From the NCBI GenBank assembly GCA_963791995.1, contig CAWBUQ010000011.1, positions 62,001 to 126,000 of the forward strand: a stretch of DNA of 64,000 nt. Direction: 5' to 3'. How positions within the stretch are numbered: the first letter of the stretch is position 1; the number at the start of each line of letters is the position of its first letter. The notes beneath the pieces are model-generated. The model ran no database searches, was not told where the DNA came from, and was given only the letters and a program-made list of their open reading frames with translations. The stretch is from Bog-473 sp963791995 (GTDB lineage Bacteria > Actinomycetota > Acidimicrobiia > Acidimicrobiales > RAAP-2). Shown in pieces: positions 18,231 through 27,817 of the stretch. The position numbers and the translations under genes are program-made.

Positions 18231-19001
18231 TCAGTCCCCTTCCCAGCCTGCGGCGACCGCGCGCGCCCGCACGAGGCGGCCCGCCTCGCCCCCCGTCCTC
18301 AGCACGTCGTCCGGGGCCGTGCCCGCATCCGCCGGACCCCCCTCGACGAACCAGGTGGAGCCACTCCCCGCCAGGGTCGGCTCGACGCCGGCGAGATCGC
18401 CCAGGGCGTCCCGCCAGGCCGCCAGGCGGGGCTCGACCGCCAGAGCGGCGGCGGCGAGCTCGTTGGGCCCCTCGTGGGATGGTTGCTCGTCCCAGGCCCG
18501 GTACACGGCTGCGGTGTCGACGCCGAAGGGCGGCAGCACCAACAGGTAGTCATGGGCTTCGAACGCCAAGGGCTCGACGCGCTCCCCCACGCCTGTCACC
18601 CGCGCCCGGCCGCCCACCACGCAGAAGGGCACGTCCGCGCCGAGCGCCGCCGCCGTCGCGGGGTCGCTGCGGCCCGCCCAGCGCAAAATGGCAGCGGCGT
18701 CCGCCGAGCCGCCCCCGAGCCCGCCCCCGAGGGGGATGCGTTTGGTCAGGCGGACCGAGGCCTGGCGTCCGCACAGGCCCAGCGCCCGGGTGACCAGGTT
18801 CTCCTCGGCACCGCCCAGCCCGTTCGCCCGCGTGCCCGGCTCGGCCTCGAGAACCAGCCCCGAGCCGGCCTCGTCCACGAGGAGCTCGTCGGCCAGGCTC
18901 ACGGTCAGCATCTCGGCCTCGAGCTCGTGGTACCCGTCGGGCCGCACGCCGCGCACCCGCAGGGACACGGTCAGCTTGGCGGGGGCGACGAGCCGGGTCA
19001 T
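18231..19001 (-). CDS. ispE: 4-diphosphocytidyl-2-C-methyl-D-erythritol kinase
   Basis: 256-residue GHMP kinase of the MEP isoprenoid pathway. N-terminal APAKLTVSLRVRGVRPDGYH (catalytic Lys and substrate loop), ATP loop IPLGGGLGGGSADAAA, the catalytic Asp in ALGADVPFCVVGG, and the C-terminal LAGSGSTWFV. ATG 19001 overlaps the ksgA stop (ATGA), the usual actinobacterial ksgA-ispE coupling. Slightly shorter than typical IspE (about 280-310). Confidence 0.93.
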   Translation of the reverse strand: MTRLVAPAKLTVSLRVRGVRPDGYHELEAEMLTVSLADELLVDEAGSGLVLEAEPGTRANGLGGAEENLVTRALGLCGRQASVRLTKRIPLGGGLGGGSADAAAILRWAGRSDPATAAALGADVPFCVVGGRARVTGVGERVEPLAFEAHDYLLVLPPFGVDTAAVYRAWDEQPSHEGPNELAAAALAVEPRLAAWRDALGDLAGVEPTLAGSGSTWFVEGGPADAGTAPDDVLRTGGEAGRLVRARAVAAGWEGD

Positions 19002-19819
19002 AGCGCTGCCAGCCTGCCCCAGTCGGCGACACCCAGTTCCTCGGCGCGGGCATCGGGGCGCACGCCGGCCCGCTCGAAGGCTGCGGGGTCCACGACGCCG
19101 GCCAGGGAGCGTCGCAGCATCTTGCGCCGCTGGGAGAAGCCGGCCCGCACCACGGCGTCGAGCCGCTCGTAGGAGACGAGGGCGGGGTCGACCGCAGGCT
19201 CGGGCAGGCGGTCCAGGCGGACCAGGACCGACTCGACCCGGGGTCGGGGGATGAAGACCGAGGCCGGCACGCGGCCGGCGACCTCGGAGCGGGCGAAGTA
19301 GGCCACGCGCACCGAGACGGCGCCGTAGGCGGCCTGTCCCGGGCCGGCGGCCATGCGCTCGCCCACCTCCCGTTGGACCATGACCAGCAGATGCGCGACG
19401 GCCGGGACCTCGACCAGGGTCCGCAGCACCAGAGGGGTGGCGACGTTGTAGGGCAGGTTGGCCACCAGGTGCCAAGGCGCGGGGCCCCGTTCGGCCAGCA
19501 GCGCGGCCAGGTCCAGGGCCAGGGCGTCCCCTTCGACGACCTCGACGCCTGCGGGCTCGACCACGGAACGCAGGACCGGCACCAGATGGCGGTCCGTCTC
19601 CACCGCCACGACCCGAGCCCCGCTCTCGGCCAAGGCGAGCGTGAGAGAACCGAGCCCGGCACCGATCTCGAGCACCTGGGTCCCGGGGCCCGCGCCCGAG
19701 AGCCGGGCGATACGCCGGACCGTGTTCGGGTCGGCGACGAAGTTCTGCCCGAGGGCCCGGCTGGGATGCAGCCCGTGCGCCGACAACAGCTGGGCGATGT
19801 CGGCACCGGAATGGGTCAC
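18998..19819 (-). CDS. ksgA: 16S rRNA dimethyladenosine transferase KsgA
   Basis: 273 residues. ALGQNFVADPNTVRRI, SAM motif VLEIGAGLGSLTLAL, VETDRHLVPVL, GDALALDL, catalytic motif ANLPYNVATPL, FIPRPRVESVLVRL, and the C-terminal FSQRRKMLRRSL. It dimethylates two adjacent adenines near the 3' end of 16S rRNA. GTG 19819 overlaps the stop of the RlpA-like gene (GTGA), so it is translationally coupled. Confidence 0.95.
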   Translation of the reverse strand: MTHSGADIAQLLSAHGLHPSRALGQNFVADPNTVRRIARLSGAGPGTQVLEIGAGLGSLTLALAESGARVVAVETDRHLVPVLRSVVEPAGVEVVEGDALALDLAALLAERGPAPWHLVANLPYNVATPLVLRTLVEVPAVAHLLVMVQREVGERMAAGPGQAAYGAVSVRVAYFARSEVAGRVPASVFIPRPRVESVLVRLDRLPEPAVDPALVSYERLDAVVRAGFSQRRKMLRRSLAGVVDPAAFERAGVRPDARAEELGVADWGRLAAL

Positions 19820-20468
19820 CAGGAGATTGTGACTTCCACCACTCCTTGGCTCGTGCTGGCGATCTGGGAGAAGCCCTCGGGCGACATGTCGACGACCCGC
19901 GGGTAGCCCGCAGCCTCACGGTCGTCGACGGTGCACGACGTCGTCGCACCGCTGGCGTCGTTGGTCACGGTCAGCACCGTGCCGAACGAGAGCGTCGGGC
20001 TGGCGCAGTAGCCGTCGGGCGCCTCGGAGTACCACGTCGCCTGGCCCTGCTCACTCGACGTCGGGGGCGGCGGCGCTGTCGTGGTCGTCGTGGGGGGAGG
20101 CGGTGGGGGCGGGGGCGGCGCCGTCGTCGTCGTGGTGGGCTGCGGTGCCGTCGTCGTGGTGGTCGATGCGGCGGCGCCGTCGTCGCGGTCGTCGACGACG
20201 TGGTCGACGACGCGGGCGCTTGATACGCGACCGTCTGCGACTGCAGGTTCACACCGTCACGACGTGATCCGTGAGCGCTGCGCGCGTGCCCCGCGTGTGA
20301 GGCGTGGGCCGGGCTCGCCGCCGATTTGGCGCGCGACGCCGTGGCCGATTGGTTCTGCAACAACAGGAGAGGCGCGCCGAAGAGTACGCCGCAAGTGATT
20401 GCAGCGACGCCGAGGCGCCTCCCCCCAGTGCTCTGGTTCCGCAGGGCTCCACCCTTCTCCGGGGACAC
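19816..20468 (-). CDS. RlpA-like double-psi beta-barrel cell-wall protein (one frameshift)
   Basis: A membrane anchor or signal (RLGVAAITCGVLFGAPLLLL), a low-complexity Ala/Ser/His stretch, a Thr/Pro-rich linker, then a C-terminal DPBB domain: GQATWYSEAPDGYCASPTLS, GTVLTVTND, CTVDDREA, VVDMSPEGFSQIA. The break lies in the Thr/Pro linker near 20165 (one base missing or two extra), and the length then fits. The family acts on or binds peptidoglycan. It replaces the resuscitation-promoting factor often found upstream of ksgA in actinobacteria. Start GTG 20468 is chosen because it places the signal at the N-terminus; the frame is open to 20588. Confidence 0.75.
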
Positions 20469-20616
20469 AGTGCACCCGCGCCGACATACGGGTGGCGAGG
20501 GGTTTCTGGAGAACTTAGATAACCAATCACAGAGCCCGCAAACCAGAAATCTCACGAAACCTTTTCGCGCGCTCTTTTCCCAGGTCATGGACCGTGTCGA
20601 CGCGTGATATTTAGGT

Positions 20617-20674
20617 AAACTCCCTGGTCAGCGGCACACTTTTCGCGAAAAAGAACCTCAAACACCCTGGTCAC
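20617..20674. repeat. 15-bp direct repeat upstream of the RlpA-like gene
   Basis: AAACTCCCTGGTCAG (20617-20631) and AAACACCCTGGTCAC (20660-20674), 13 of 15 identical and 43 bp apart (about four helical turns). They lie in the only AT-rich intergenic stretch nearby, between tatD and the RlpA-like gene. Possible binding sites of a cell-wall regulator; the identity of the regulator is unknown. Confidence 0.5.
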
Positions 20675-20707
20675 AAGGTTCTCGTATTACGCACAACAAC
20701 GCGTGAA

Positions 20708-21525
<818 letters not shown>

Positions 21526-21526
21526 C

Positions 21527-23081
21527 TCAGGCTTTGCGCCGGGGAAAGAGCGGGTCGCCCTTCACCACGGCGGTGCCGCCGGCGTAGCCGCCCCAGCCCG
21601 CGGCCTCGGGCAGGCGTGCCGCCCGCGGGTCACCCACCACCCCGATCCGTCGCCAGACCTCGGCCGCGGTCGACGGCATGGCGGGCGCGACCAGGACGGC
21701 CACGATGCGCAACACCTCGAGCGCGTCGCCGAGCACGGCGTCGACGGCCGGGCCCGGGTCCATCTTCCACGGCTCGGCGGACTCGAGCTCCGCGTTGGCC
21801 GCACCGATGAGGCGCCACGTCTCCTCGAGCGCCTCGTGCGGCGCCCAGCGGGCCCAGGCCGCCGTGGCGGCGTCGAGCACCCCCGACGCCACGGCCGCGA
21901 GGGTGCTCTCAGGCGCGCAGGCCGGCCCGACACCACCGCACTTCGAGTGCACGACGGTCGTCACACGCGACACCAGGTTCCCGAGATTGTTGGCCAGGTC
22001 TGCGTTGTAGCGGGCGACGATCCCCTCGTAGGAGAAGTCCCCGTCCCCGCCCAGCGGCACGTCGCGCAGGAGGTGGTAGCGCAGCGGGTCGACACCGAAA
22101 TCGTCGGCGAGTGCGAGCGGCGAGACGTCGCCGATCCGCAGCGGCGTGGCGTCGTCGCCCTCACCCGCCAATCCCGCCGCGATCATCGTCTTGCCGAGCT
22201 TCTGCCCGCCCATCAGCAAGTAGCCGTGGACGAAGATCTCCGCGGGCGGCTCGATCCCCGCCGCCATGCACATGGCGGGCCACCACACGCAGTGGAACTT
22301 CAAGATGTCCTTGCCGATCAGGTGGTGCGCCGCGCCCCAGCGGGCGGCGAACACCGCGTCGTCGTGACCGAAGCCGGCCACCGTGAGGTAGTTGATCGAG
22401 CGCGTCGTACCAGACGTAGAAGACGTGCCCGCTGTCCCAGGGCACCGGGACGCCCCAGGTGAAGGAGGTCCGCGTGATGGACACGTCGCGCAGGCCGCCG
22501 CGGATGAACCCCAGGGCCTCGTTGCGCTTGGACACGGGGCGGACGAAGTCGGGGTGGTTGTCGTAGTACTCGAGGAGCCGGCCCTCGAACTCGCTCAGCT
22601 TGAAGAAGTAGTTGTCCTCTTGCATCTCGACGACCGGGCGGCCGTGCACCGGGCACAACCCGTCCACCAGCTGGTCCTCGAGGTAGTAGTCCTCGCAGGA
22701 CACGCAGTAGAGGCCCGAATAGGGGGCCAGCTCAATGAAGCCGTTGTCGAAAATGCGTTGGAGGAACTGCTGCACTACGGCGTAGTGCCGGGGCTCGGTG
22801 GTCCGGATGAAGTCGTCGTAGGAGATGTCGAGCCGCTGCCAGGCCTCCACGAAGCGGGCCGAGGTCCGGTCCGTCCAGTCCTGCGGCGTGGTGCCGTTCG
22901 CCTCGGCGGCCTCGACGATCTTGGCCCCGTGCTCGTCGGTGCCGGTCATGAACCAGACGTCGTCGCCCAGCAGCCGATGCCAGCGCGCCAGCGCGTCGGC
23001 GTTCACCGTCGTATAGGCCGTGCCCACGTGCGGCGCGTCGTTGACGTAGTAGATCGGCGTCGTCAGGTAGTAGGGGGGCAC
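21527..23081 (-). CDS. metG: Methionyl-tRNA synthetase (one frameshift)
   Basis: Class I aminoacyl-tRNA synthetase. HIGH-type motif in TPIYYVNDAPHVGTAYT, zinc/connective region with YCVSCEDYYLEDQLVDGLCP, WGVPVPWDSGHVFYVWYDAL, then after one extra base near 22398 INYLTVAGFG, KFHCVWWPAMCMAAG, and the KMSKS loop in the variant form GGQKLGKT. An extra ~17 residues lie between that loop and LALADDFGVDPLRYHLLRD. Corrected length is 517 residues with no C-terminal tRNA-binding fusion. Start GTG 23081 is supported by a -10 box seven bases upstream. Confidence 0.92.
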
Positions 23082-23088
23082 GGCCGGT

Positions 23089-23094
23089 AGCGTA
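23089..23094 (-). promoter_or_regulatory. -10 element of metG
   Basis: TACGCT on the minus strand, seven bases before GTG 23081; decides this start. Confidence 0.5.
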
Positions 23095-23103
23095 CCGGCG
23101 GCC

Positions 23104-23989
23104 TCACGCGGGGCCGGACCCCCGCGCCTCACGAGCACGCAGCGCCGCCTCGTAGGCGCGGCGCCGCGGCACGCCGAGGGCCATGGCCACGCGGTCGGCC
23201 ACCTGGCGCAGGCCGGCGTCGGGGTCGGTGGTCGAGCGCGCCACGCACCGCAGCATCCACCTCGTCGTCGCCAGCCGGATCGGGCGCAGGCGCACCTGCA
23301 ATGACGAGCACGATCTCGCCGCGCACATCGCGTGCCGCGAAGGCTGTTGCCGCATCGGCGAGCGAGCCGCGCCACACCTCCTCGTGGAGTTTGGTCAGCT
23401 CGCGCACCACGGCCACCCGGCGCTGCGGCTCGGCCGCGGCGAGCTCGGCCAGCGTGGCGCCGACCCGGCCCGGCGCTTCGAGCACGACGGTCGTGCGCTC
23501 GTCGGACAGGAGTGCGGCGACACGGTGCCGGCGCGCCGCTCCCTTGCGGGGCAAGAAGCCTTCGACACCGAAGCGGTCGCAGGGCAAGCCGCTGACGACG
23601 AGCGCACCGAGCACCGACGAAGGCCCCGGGACGGCGCTGACCGTCTCGCCCGCATCGGCGAGCTGGGCAGCCAGCCAAGCACCCGGGTCCGAGATCCCCG
23701 GCGTGCCGGCGTCGCTGACCACCGCCACCGTCGCCCCTCCGGCGACCGCAGCGGCGACGCGAGCCAGGCGGGCCTCCTCGTTGTGCCCGTGCAACGAGAG
23801 CAGACGGTCGCCCCTGGCGCCACCCGCGGGGATCCCAGACGCGGAGAGCAGGGCCCGGGTGCGCCGCGTGTCCTCGCAGCAGATCAGATCAGCCGTCTCG
23901 AGCACCGCACGCGCCCGGGGCGAGAGGTCGCCCAGGTTTCCGATCGGGGTGGCGACCAGGACGAGCTGCCCCCGCCCTGCCTCGGTCAC
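23104..23989 (-). CDS. rsmI: 16S rRNA 2'-O-ribose C1402 methyltransferase RsmI (one frameshift)
   Basis: SAM-dependent tetrapyrrole-methylase fold: LVLVATPIGNLGDLSPRA, CEDTRRTRALL, SLHGHNE, VAVVSDAGTPGISDPG, VPGPSSVLGALVVSGLP, FLPRKG. One extra base around 23240 shifts the frame before the C-terminal helical domain (LRQVADRVAMALGVPRRRAY). Corrected length is 295 codons. Start GTG 23989 overlaps the DUF192 stop (23986). Confidence 0.92.
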
Positions 23990-24348
23990 CGCCCGTCGCT
24001 GACGGCGCCGCGGGGCACCTCGCGCACCTCGAGCTGGTCGCCCACGCGCACCCCCCAGCGCTCGAGCGCACCCGCCTCGGCCTCGACCGCGCTGCGCGCC
24101 GTGCGCCCGCCCATGGCGATGCGCCAGGGCTTGAGCCGGGTCACCCGCACGACGGTCCGGTCGCCCGAGAGGAAGGCCACGTCGATGGCGAAGCGCATGC
24201 CCACCGTGTGCACCGTCCGGACTCCCTCGAGGTGGAGGGCGCCCTCGCACCCGTTGCGCCCGCGCAGCGCGCCGCGCTCGGCGGCCGACTCGGCCATTTC
24301 GAGCGCGCACACCACGTCCCCGTCCCGCAGCAGCCAGCCGGACCGCAT
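23986..24348 (-). CDS. DUF192 family protein
   Basis: 120 residues matching the DUF192 fold: GWLLRDGDVVCALEMAES, GCEGALHLEGVRTVHTVGM, FAIDVAFLSGDRTVVRV, LKPWRIAM, AVEAEAGALERWGVRVGD. The function of the family is unknown. Start ATG 24348 is chosen over 24375 because a -10 hexamer lies seven bases before it. The stop overlaps the rsmI start, so the two genes are co-translated. Confidence 0.85.
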   Translation of the reverse strand: MRSGWLLRDGDVVCALEMAESAAERGALRGRNGCEGALHLEGVRTVHTVGMRFAIDVAFLSGDRTVVRVTRLKPWRIAMGGRTARSAVEAEAGALERWGVRVGDQLEVREVPRGAVSDGR

Positions 24349-24355
24349 CGGACCG

Positions 24356-24361
24356 AGGCTA
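24356..24361 (-). promoter_or_regulatory. -10 element of the DUF192-rsmI operon
   Basis: TAGCCT on the minus strand, seven bases before ATG 24348. Confidence 0.5.
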
Positions 24362-24380
24362 CCGGCCTCCGCCACTGGTC

Positions 24381-24386
24381 TAGACT
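24381..24386 (+). promoter_or_regulatory. -10 element of the bL37 gene
   Basis: TAGACT, nine bases before ATG 24396. Confidence 0.5.
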
Positions 24387-24395
24387 CTTTGCCTC

Positions 24396-24479
24396 ATGTC
24401 GAAGCGAACCGTCAAGCGCAAGCTGCGCACCAAGAAGAAGGCCAATCACGGCAAGAAGCCGAACTGCGGCCGCGGCTGA
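24396..24479 (+). CDS. bL37-like mini ribosomal protein
   Basis: 27 residues, very basic, starting MSKRTVKRKLRTKKKANHGK and ending in KKPNCGRG. It matches the small actinobacterial 50S protein bL37 first seen in mycobacterial ribosome structures (the ANHGKxPN motif is diagnostic). Too short for normal gene callers. Promoter and start are clear. Confidence 0.88.
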   Translation: MSKRTVKRKLRTKKKANHGKKPNCGRG

Positions 24480-24498
24480 GCACGACCGGCTCCCTTCC

Positions 24499-25359
24499 TC
24501 ACCTCGCGTCCCAGGCGACGCCCCGCGCCTCGAGCACACCGCACAGCGTGGTCGGCAGGTCCGAAATGATCCCGTCCACGCCGAGCTCGAGCAGTCGCTC
24601 CATCGACTCGGTGTCGTTGACCGTCCACACGTGCACCGCCTTGCCGGCCCGGTGGGCCGCGTCCACGAAGCGCTGATCCACGATCACGAGATCGCCCTGG
24701 CGCTCGGGCACCTGAAAGGCCACCGCCGGCATCTCGGGCACGACCTCACCCGCCTGCACCGCCTGCCAGGCTTCGGCCGTGGCCATCGTGCCCGCCGAAG
24801 TCGGCACGCCGGGTGCGTACCGGCGGAAGGCGTCGGTGGCCGGGTCGAGGAACGACGCCACGATCACGTCGTCGCTCCGCTCGAATTCGGCCAGGAGGCG
24901 GGCCAACGACTCCTCGTAGGGCGCGACCACCGGTGCCGTCTGCTTGATGTCGAGGTTGAGCACCACTCCGGGGAAGTGCTCGAGCACCTCGCGCAGAGTG
25001 GCGATCCCGAAGGCAGGGTCCCCAGGAGCCCGGCCCCGGAACGGGTACTCCGCCGCCGGGCGACCCGGCGTCACGTCGGCGCCGGGGATCCACCAGTACG
25101 AGAAGTCCATCTGGCGCAGCTCGGCCAGCGTGTGCGAGGCGATGGTCCCCTGGGCCGCCGTGGTCCGGTCCACCGTGGCGTCGTGACACACCACCAGTTC
25201 GCCGTCGGCGGTCGCGTGCACGTCGAGCTCGACGGCCGTCGCGCCCACCTCGAGGGCGTGGGCGATGGCATGGAGCGTCGAGGACGGTGACTCCCATGCC
25301 CCGCCCTGGTGGGCGTAGGCGATCACCCTGCGCTCGAGCCACAGCGAACCGTCGGTCAC
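24499..25359 (-). CDS. Glycerophosphodiester phosphodiesterase
   Basis: GDPD-family TIM barrel, 286 residues. AYAHQGGAWESPSST (the catalytic HRG is HQG here), ATAVELDVHATADGELVVCHD (Glu/Asp metal ligands and catalytic His), TLREVLEHFPGVVLNLDIKQ, VHVWTVNDTESMERLLELGV, DGIISDLP. It hydrolyses glycerophosphodiesters to glycerol-3-phosphate. Start GTG 25359 is chosen because TACCGT lies seven bases upstream; the frame stays open to 25431. The HRG-to-HQG change is worth noting but is seen in some members. Confidence 0.88.
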   Translation of the reverse strand: MTDGSLWLERRVIAYAHQGGAWESPSSTLHAIAHALEVGATAVELDVHATADGELVVCHDATVDRTTAAQGTIASHTLAELRQMDFSYWWIPGADVTPGRPAAEYPFRGRAPGDPAFGIATLREVLEHFPGVVLNLDIKQTAPVVAPYEESLARLLAEFERSDDVIVASFLDPATDAFRRYAPGVPTSAGTMATAEAWQAVQAGEVVPEMPAVAFQVPERQGDLVIVDQRFVDAAHRAGKAVHVWTVNDTESMERLLELGVDGIISDLPTTLCGVLEARGVAWDAR

Positions 25360-25366
25360 CGGTCCG

Positions 25367-25372
25367 ACGGTA
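25367..25372 (-). promoter_or_regulatory. -10 element of the GDPD gene
   Basis: TACCGT on the minus strand, seven bases before GTG 25359. Confidence 0.5.
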
Positions 25373-25422
25373 ACAGCCACCTCGCTGGCCAGGGGCGAAG
25401 CCAGCACCTCCCCCGCTGGGCC

Positions 25423-25428
25423 TATCCT
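25423..25428 (+). promoter_or_regulatory. -10 element of the 25437 gene
   Basis: TATCCT, eight bases before GTG 25437. Confidence 0.5.
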
Positions 25429-25436
25429 CATCCGAC

Positions 25437-26054
25437 GTGTTCGACCACCTCCTCGTCGACGTCATCGGCGCCATCCGCGCCTCGTTCGACCGGGCCCTGC
25501 TGCAACGCCAGGCAGTCGAGGAGCGCTTCCAGGTCGACGTGTTCCTGGGCGACGTCTCCTGGGAGACCTCCTACAGCCTCCCCGGCGAGGAGCAGCCGCC
25601 CCGGGTGCGCGCCGACGTCTCGGTCGACTGGCCCACGTGGAGCCAGACCTCCTACCGGAGCTGGTCGATCGGCGAGCCCCCCGACGAGCTGCCCGAGGTG
25701 GTCATTGAGGTCGCGTTCCGCGTGCAGCGCATGGCCGAGGCTCCCGACACCGAGAAGGTGATGGCGGCCCTCCCGGCGCTGGGTCCCCTGGCCGGGCCGA
25801 TGGACCTCGTCCGCACCGCGACCACCATTGAGCAGGTCCGCACCGACGCCGACGTGACCGAGCGGGACGGGGCCGACCGCTGGGCGGCCGAGGCGACCTA
25901 CGAGGGCTCGATCCGCTTCAGCGAGCAGCAGCTCGAGGACACCTCGACCATTGCACCGGTCTTCGACGACCTCGCCCGCTGGATCGCCTCGACACTGATC
26001 GCCCTGGCCGACCTCCCCTTCACGTTCTTGCCCCCTGGGGAGGACGACAGCTGA
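25437..26054 (+). CDS. Conserved-looking protein of unknown function
   Basis: 205 residues, acidic, no signal peptide or transmembrane helix, starting at GTG with a leaderless-type promoter. Unbroken, with strong GC3 bias. Sequence features are an N-terminal helix (VIGAIRASFDRALLQRQAVE), an aromatic central part (DVSVDWPTWSQTSYRSWSIG) and a hydrophobic C-terminus (IASTLIALADLPFTFLPPGE). I do not recognise the family. It is the first gene of a possible operon with a SCO1-like and a repeat lipoprotein. Confidence 0.7.
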   Translation: MFDHLLVDVIGAIRASFDRALLQRQAVEERFQVDVFLGDVSWETSYSLPGEEQPPRVRADVSVDWPTWSQTSYRSWSIGEPPDELPEVVIEVAFRVQRMAEAPDTEKVMAALPALGPLAGPMDLVRTATTIEQVRTDADVTERDGADRWAAEATYEGSIRFSEQQLEDTSTIAPVFDDLARWIASTLIALADLPFTFLPPGEDDS

Positions 26055-26809
26055 CCCTCGCGCCGCCCCGCCGGGGCATCGTCATCACTCTGCTCGCCGC
26101 GTTCGCTGCAGTGCTCGCCGCCTGCGGCTCGTCCGCGCCCGCGGCGCCACCGCCGTCCCAGGGCCTCGTCCTCGACCGGCCGACGCCTCAGGATGCCGCA
26201 CTGCTCAACCAGCACGGCGAGGCCGTCTCCTTGGCCTCCTTGCGCGGCAAGCTGGTCGTGCTGGCGCCCTTCTTGTCCCTGTGCCAGGACGAGTGCCCGC
26301 TCATCACCGGCGAGTTCATCGCGCTCGAGCGCGACCTGCGCGCCGCCGGTCAGGCCGACCGGGTCGTCTTCGTCGAGGCGACGGTCGACCCCGATCGCGA
26401 CACGGTGGCCCGCCTCGCCGCCTACCAGAAGGAGTTCGGGGCCGACTGGGACCTCTGGACCGGCACCCCCGCGCAGATCGCCGCCTTCTGGAAGCCCTTC
26501 GGCGTCGAGTACCAGAAGATCGCCGAGGAGCAGCCGCCCAAGGACGACTGGTGGACCGGCCAGCCGCTCACCTACGACGTCGAGCACACCGACGGCTACA
26601 TCCTGATCAACGGCGCGGGCCGTGAGCGCTTCGTCGATGCCACTGCGCCGAACATGGAGGGTCAGCTCAACAAGAAGCTGACCGGGCTGCTCGACGAGGG
26701 CGGCGTGCACGACCTCGACCACCCCCAGGAGCCGAACTGGACCACGGCCGATGCGCTGGCCTCCATCAGCTGGTTGCTCGGCACCAACGTCCCAGCCGCC
26801 GGCTCGTGA
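26051..26809 (+). CDS. SCO1/SenC-like thioredoxin-fold lipoprotein
   Basis: A lipoprotein signal (TLLAAFAAVLAAC with lipobox LAAC) followed by a SCO1-type thioredoxin fold: VSLASLRGKLVVLAPFLSLC, the copper-binding CQDEC motif, VEATVDPDRDTVARLAAY, and the conserved His in DVEHTDGYILI. The family delivers copper to cytochrome oxidase or acts as an extracytoplasmic thiol protein. GTG 26111 is too short for the signal; a non-standard CTG at 26051, overlapping the upstream stop (CTGA), fits the signal peptide better. The next gene overlaps its stop. Confidence 0.85.
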   Translation: MTLAPPRRGIVITLLAAFAAVLAACGSSAPAAPPPSQGLVLDRPTPQDAALLNQHGEAVSLASLRGKLVVLAPFLSLCQDECPLITGEFIALERDLRAAGQADRVVFVEATVDPDRDTVARLAAYQKEFGADWDLWTGTPAQIAAFWKPFGVEYQKIAEEQPPKDDWWTGQPLTYDVEHTDGYILINGAGRERFVDATAPNMEGQLNKKLTGLLDEGGVHDLDHPQEPNWTTADALASISWLLGTNVPAAGS

Positions 26810-27332
26810 TCCGCGCGGGGCTGCGTCGCACCACCCTCGTCGTCCCGGCAGCCCTCGTCGGCCTGGCCCTGGTCGCTGAGCGCCTGTGGCAACTCGAGCG
26901 TGACGGACTTGTCCGTCCCCACCGACCACCAACCCGTCGCTCACTCTCACACTGCAGCACTCGCCGGAGGGCCCGATCCTGGCCACGGGCGCCGGGAACA
27001 CGCTCTACGACTTCGTCCCCGACACCCCGACGCACAGCGCCTGCCTCAACGACGGCTGTGTCCTGCAGTGGCCGCCCCTGCTCAAGTCCGGACCGGTACA
27101 GGTGGGCAAGGGCGTCGACCCCTCTCTGGTGGGCACGCTGCGCCGGCCCGGCGGGTCGACCCAGCTCTCCTACGGCGGCCACCCGCTCTACACCTACAAC
27201 ATGGACATCACGCCCGGGATGGTGACCGGGCAGGCCATCGACCAGGACGGTGGACTCTGGTACGTCCTCGACGCCAAGGGGCAGCAGGTCACGACGTCGT
27301 TCACCGTCACCACGCCCGAGGCCAACGGCTGA
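26806..27332 (+). CDS. Repeat lipoprotein with Yx(F/W/Y)xxD-type motifs (two frameshifts)
   Basis: GTG 26806 overlaps the SCO1-like stop. Signal peptide with lipobox (LVVPAALVGLALVA...CG), a Thr-rich linker, then a COG4315-like secreted repeat: LYDFVPDTPTHSACLNDGCV, LQWPPLL, QLSYGGHPLYTYNMD, GGLWYVLDAKG. Single extra bases near 26885 and 26925 break the frame; removal gives 175 codons. These lipoproteins are frequent in actinobacteria; the function is unknown, possibly redox or surface associated, given the SCO1-like neighbour. Confidence 0.78.
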
Positions 27333-27351
27333 GCGATCTGATCGACGCGGC

Positions 27352-27546
27352 TCACGGGCCCCGTCGAACCGGACCGCGACTCTCGTAATGCGTCCTCCAG
27401 AGCACGAGGGCCTTCTGGAAGGATTCGACAGGAGCGTCGATCTCGTCGGGCGTCGGGTTCTCACGAGAACGCGCGCAGTCCTCACAGACAACCCGCCATC
27501 GACGGTCGGCCCGCTGGACGATCTTCGGATGGTGCACTTTGCGCAT
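27352..27546 (-). CDS. Small possible zinc-ribbon protein
   Basis: 64 residues from ATG 27546: MRKVHHPKIVQRADRRWRVV, then CEDC, and a helical tail (PVESFQKALVLWRTHYESRG). The CxxC with nearby His could bind a metal. It is convergent with the lipoprotein gene. The longer frame to 27762 crosses the attachment site and is unlikely. Coding status is uncertain. Confidence 0.5.
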   Translation of the reverse strand: MRKVHHPKIVQRADRRWRVVCEDCARSRENPTPDEIDAPVESFQKALVLWRTHYESRGPVRRGP

Positions 27547-27701
27547 CCGCCTTGGCTCTTCCTCTTCGCACCCCGTCCGGAACGACTCTGACACGCCCAG
27601 CGGCGGACCTCCAGGGGGACCCAAAAGCCCCAGGTCGCACGCGATCAACTTGTGAACCGCCCAGAGCGGGCGCGGCCGTCTGGGGCGGCGGCGGGTGTCG
27701 C

Positions 27702-27725
27702 GATCAGGTGTTGAAGCGGAACTCC
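27702..27725. other. attL core
   Basis: 24 bp starting GATCAGGTGTTGAAG and ending GGAACTCC, identical to 36536-36559. The five bases GTCGC lie next to it on the outside at both copies (one base nearer here). Confidence 0.9.
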
Positions 27726-27817
27726 GTGCAGGGGATTTACAAACGTTGGTCAATGTTGGCAAACGTCGTCAACCTGGCACTTCTTTCCGTTGAGGGTTGA
27801 GCGATCATTGAACGCTT

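Noticed and set aside
20469..20707. ydaO c-di-AMP riboswitch, common upstream of actinobacterial cell-wall genes
   Set aside because: The conserved core motifs are absent; only a 15-bp direct repeat and AT-rich DNA are present.
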